This document shows positions 4,768 to 5,621 of a stretch of DNA of 5,621 nt, piece by piece. Both the position numbers and the translations under genes were made by a program. Origin of the DNA: DATJUF01 sp035524095 (GTDB lineage Bacteria; Desulfobacterota; Binatia; Binatales; Binataceae); assembly GCA_035524095.1 (NCBI GenBank), contig DATKPK010000004.1, forward strand, positions 1 through 5,621. Direction: 5' to 3'. Each line of letters begins with the position of its first letter. Position 1 is the stretch's first letter. The notes below the pieces were generated by a model that saw nothing but the letters and a program-made list of their open reading frames with translations, did no database searches and was not told where the DNA came from.

Positions 4768-5621
4768 ATGCCAATTGATCACGATCTAGCCGAGGGTAAA
4801 TGTCCGTTCACGGGCTCCCGCAGACACAACGCGGGAAGCGGCCCAACGAATGCGGACTGGTGGCCAAATGCACTTAACCTCAAGGTCTTACGCCAGAACT
4901 CTCCTCAATCCGACCCGATGGGCAAAGAGTTCAATTATCGTGAAGCATTCAAGAGCCTCGATCTGAACGCCGTGGTCAAAGACCTGAACACGTTAATGAC
5001 AGATTCGCAGGAATGGTGGCCGGCCGATTTTGGCCACTACGGCGGGTTATTCATTCGTATGGCGTGGCATGCCGCAGGCACCTACCGGATCGCCGATGGC
5101 CGGGGCGGCGCTGGCGCCGGCCAGCAACGCTTCGCGCCACTCGGGAGCTGGCCGGACAACGCAAATCTCGACAAGGCACGGCGGCTGCTATGGCCGATCA
5201 AACAGAAGTACGGACAGAAAATCTCATGGGCTGACCTTTTGGTTCTTGCCGGTAACGTCGCGCTCGAGTCGATGGGTTTCAAAACCTTCGGTTTCGGCGG
5301 CGGTCGCGAGGACGTATGGGAAGCCGATGAAGTGTACTGGGGATCTGAGCGCACCTGGCTAGGGGATGAGCGTTACAGTGGTGACCGCGAGCTCGCCAAT
5401 CCTTTCGGCGCTGTGCAGATGGGCTTGATTTACGTGAATCCGGAAGGGCCAAACGGAAAGCCCGATCCAGCGGCTGCGGCACGAGATATTCGCGAGACGT
5501 TCCGCCGGATGGCAATGAATGACGAAGAAACGGTCGCGCTGATTGCCGGCGGGCATACGTTCGGGAAGGCCCATGGCGCAGGCGATGCGACGTTAGTCGG
5601 TCCAGAGCCGGAAGCCGCCCC
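4768..5621 (+). CDS. katG: Catalase-peroxidase KatG, N-terminal 284 residues (partial)
   Basis: This is the start of the bifunctional haem enzyme that breaks down H2O2 and oxidises organic donors in the cytoplasm; full proteins are about 720-740 residues, so some 40 percent is present. The ATG is preceded by AAGGAG with 9 bp spacing. The distal haem triad R97, W100 and H101 lies in RMAWHAAGTYR, and the proximal haem ligand is H263 in AGGHTFGKAHGA. Numbering runs 7 behind Mycobacterium tuberculosis KatG, so W100, Y222 and M248 correspond exactly to the Trp-Tyr-Met adduct that gives catalase activity. D130 in SWPDN matches the access-channel aspartate. All catalytic features visible are intact. 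The residue equivalent to Ser315 and the C-terminal domain lie beyond the window. It follows a PerR-type regulator gene by 59 bp, consistent with peroxide induction. Confidence 0.97.
   Translation, partial: MPIDHDLAEGKCPFTGSRRHNAGSGPTNADWWPNALNLKVLRQNSPQSDPMGKEFNYREAFKSLDLNAVVKDLNTLMTDSQEWWPADFGHYGGLFIRMAWHAAGTYRIADGRGGAGAGQQRFAPLGSWPDNANLDKARRLLWPIKQKYGQKISWADLLVLAGNVALESMGFKTFGFGGGREDVWEADEVYWGSERTWLGDERYSGDRELANPFGAVQMGLIYVNPEGPNGKPDPAAAARDIRETFRRMAMNDEETVALIAGGHTFGKAHGAGDATLVGPEPEAA

Overview
The window looks like a bacterial chromosome or large replicon of mid to moderately high GC, in an accessory-type region: scattered genes, long non-coding gaps, an insertion-sequence end and a decayed gene. 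The gene set (a glutathione S-transferase, a deazaflavin/F420-type nitroreductase, PerR-type regulators and a bifunctional catalase-peroxidase) suggests an aerobic or oxygen-exposed soil or environmental bacterium that makes F420 or a related deazaflavin. I cannot name the phylum from sequence alone. Actinobacteria are one option, but F420-using, GST-carrying soil lineages such as Binatota-like or Chloroflexota-like groups fit equally well.

Left part (1-1986): the window opens inside the last 51 codons of an IS21-family IstB ATPase, followed by the probable right end of the element near position 266. Next comes a complete glutathione S-transferase gene (568-1212). It is bracketed by three palindromes built on the ParB-binding parS core: 341-356, 1232-1263 and 1416-1449. 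The last is a perfect 34-bp palindrome around the full 16-bp consensus. The second and third have different outer arms, yet each pair of arms is perfectly self-complementary. From 1450 to 1986 I see no convincing gene.

Middle (1987-3237): a complete Ddn/DUF385-family nitroreductase gene (1987-2454), a gap with a strong 9-bp-stem inverted repeat, and then what appears to be the broken remnant of a third Fur/PerR-family gene (2980-3237). The remnant aligns collinearly with the intact regulator at 4166 but carries frame and length damage.

Right part (3454-5621): two intact PerR-type regulators face away from each other across a 268-bp intergenic region containing a 12-of-14 match to the PerR box (3971-3985). 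The right-hand regulator is followed after 59 bp by katG, which runs off the end of the window. The simplest reading is a peroxide-stress module: PerR-type repressors with the full set of regulatory metal ligands sense H2O2 through metal-catalysed oxidation and derepress katG and probably themselves. The GST and the deazaflavin reductase are compatible with a wider detoxification theme, but nothing in the sequence links them directly to the regulators.
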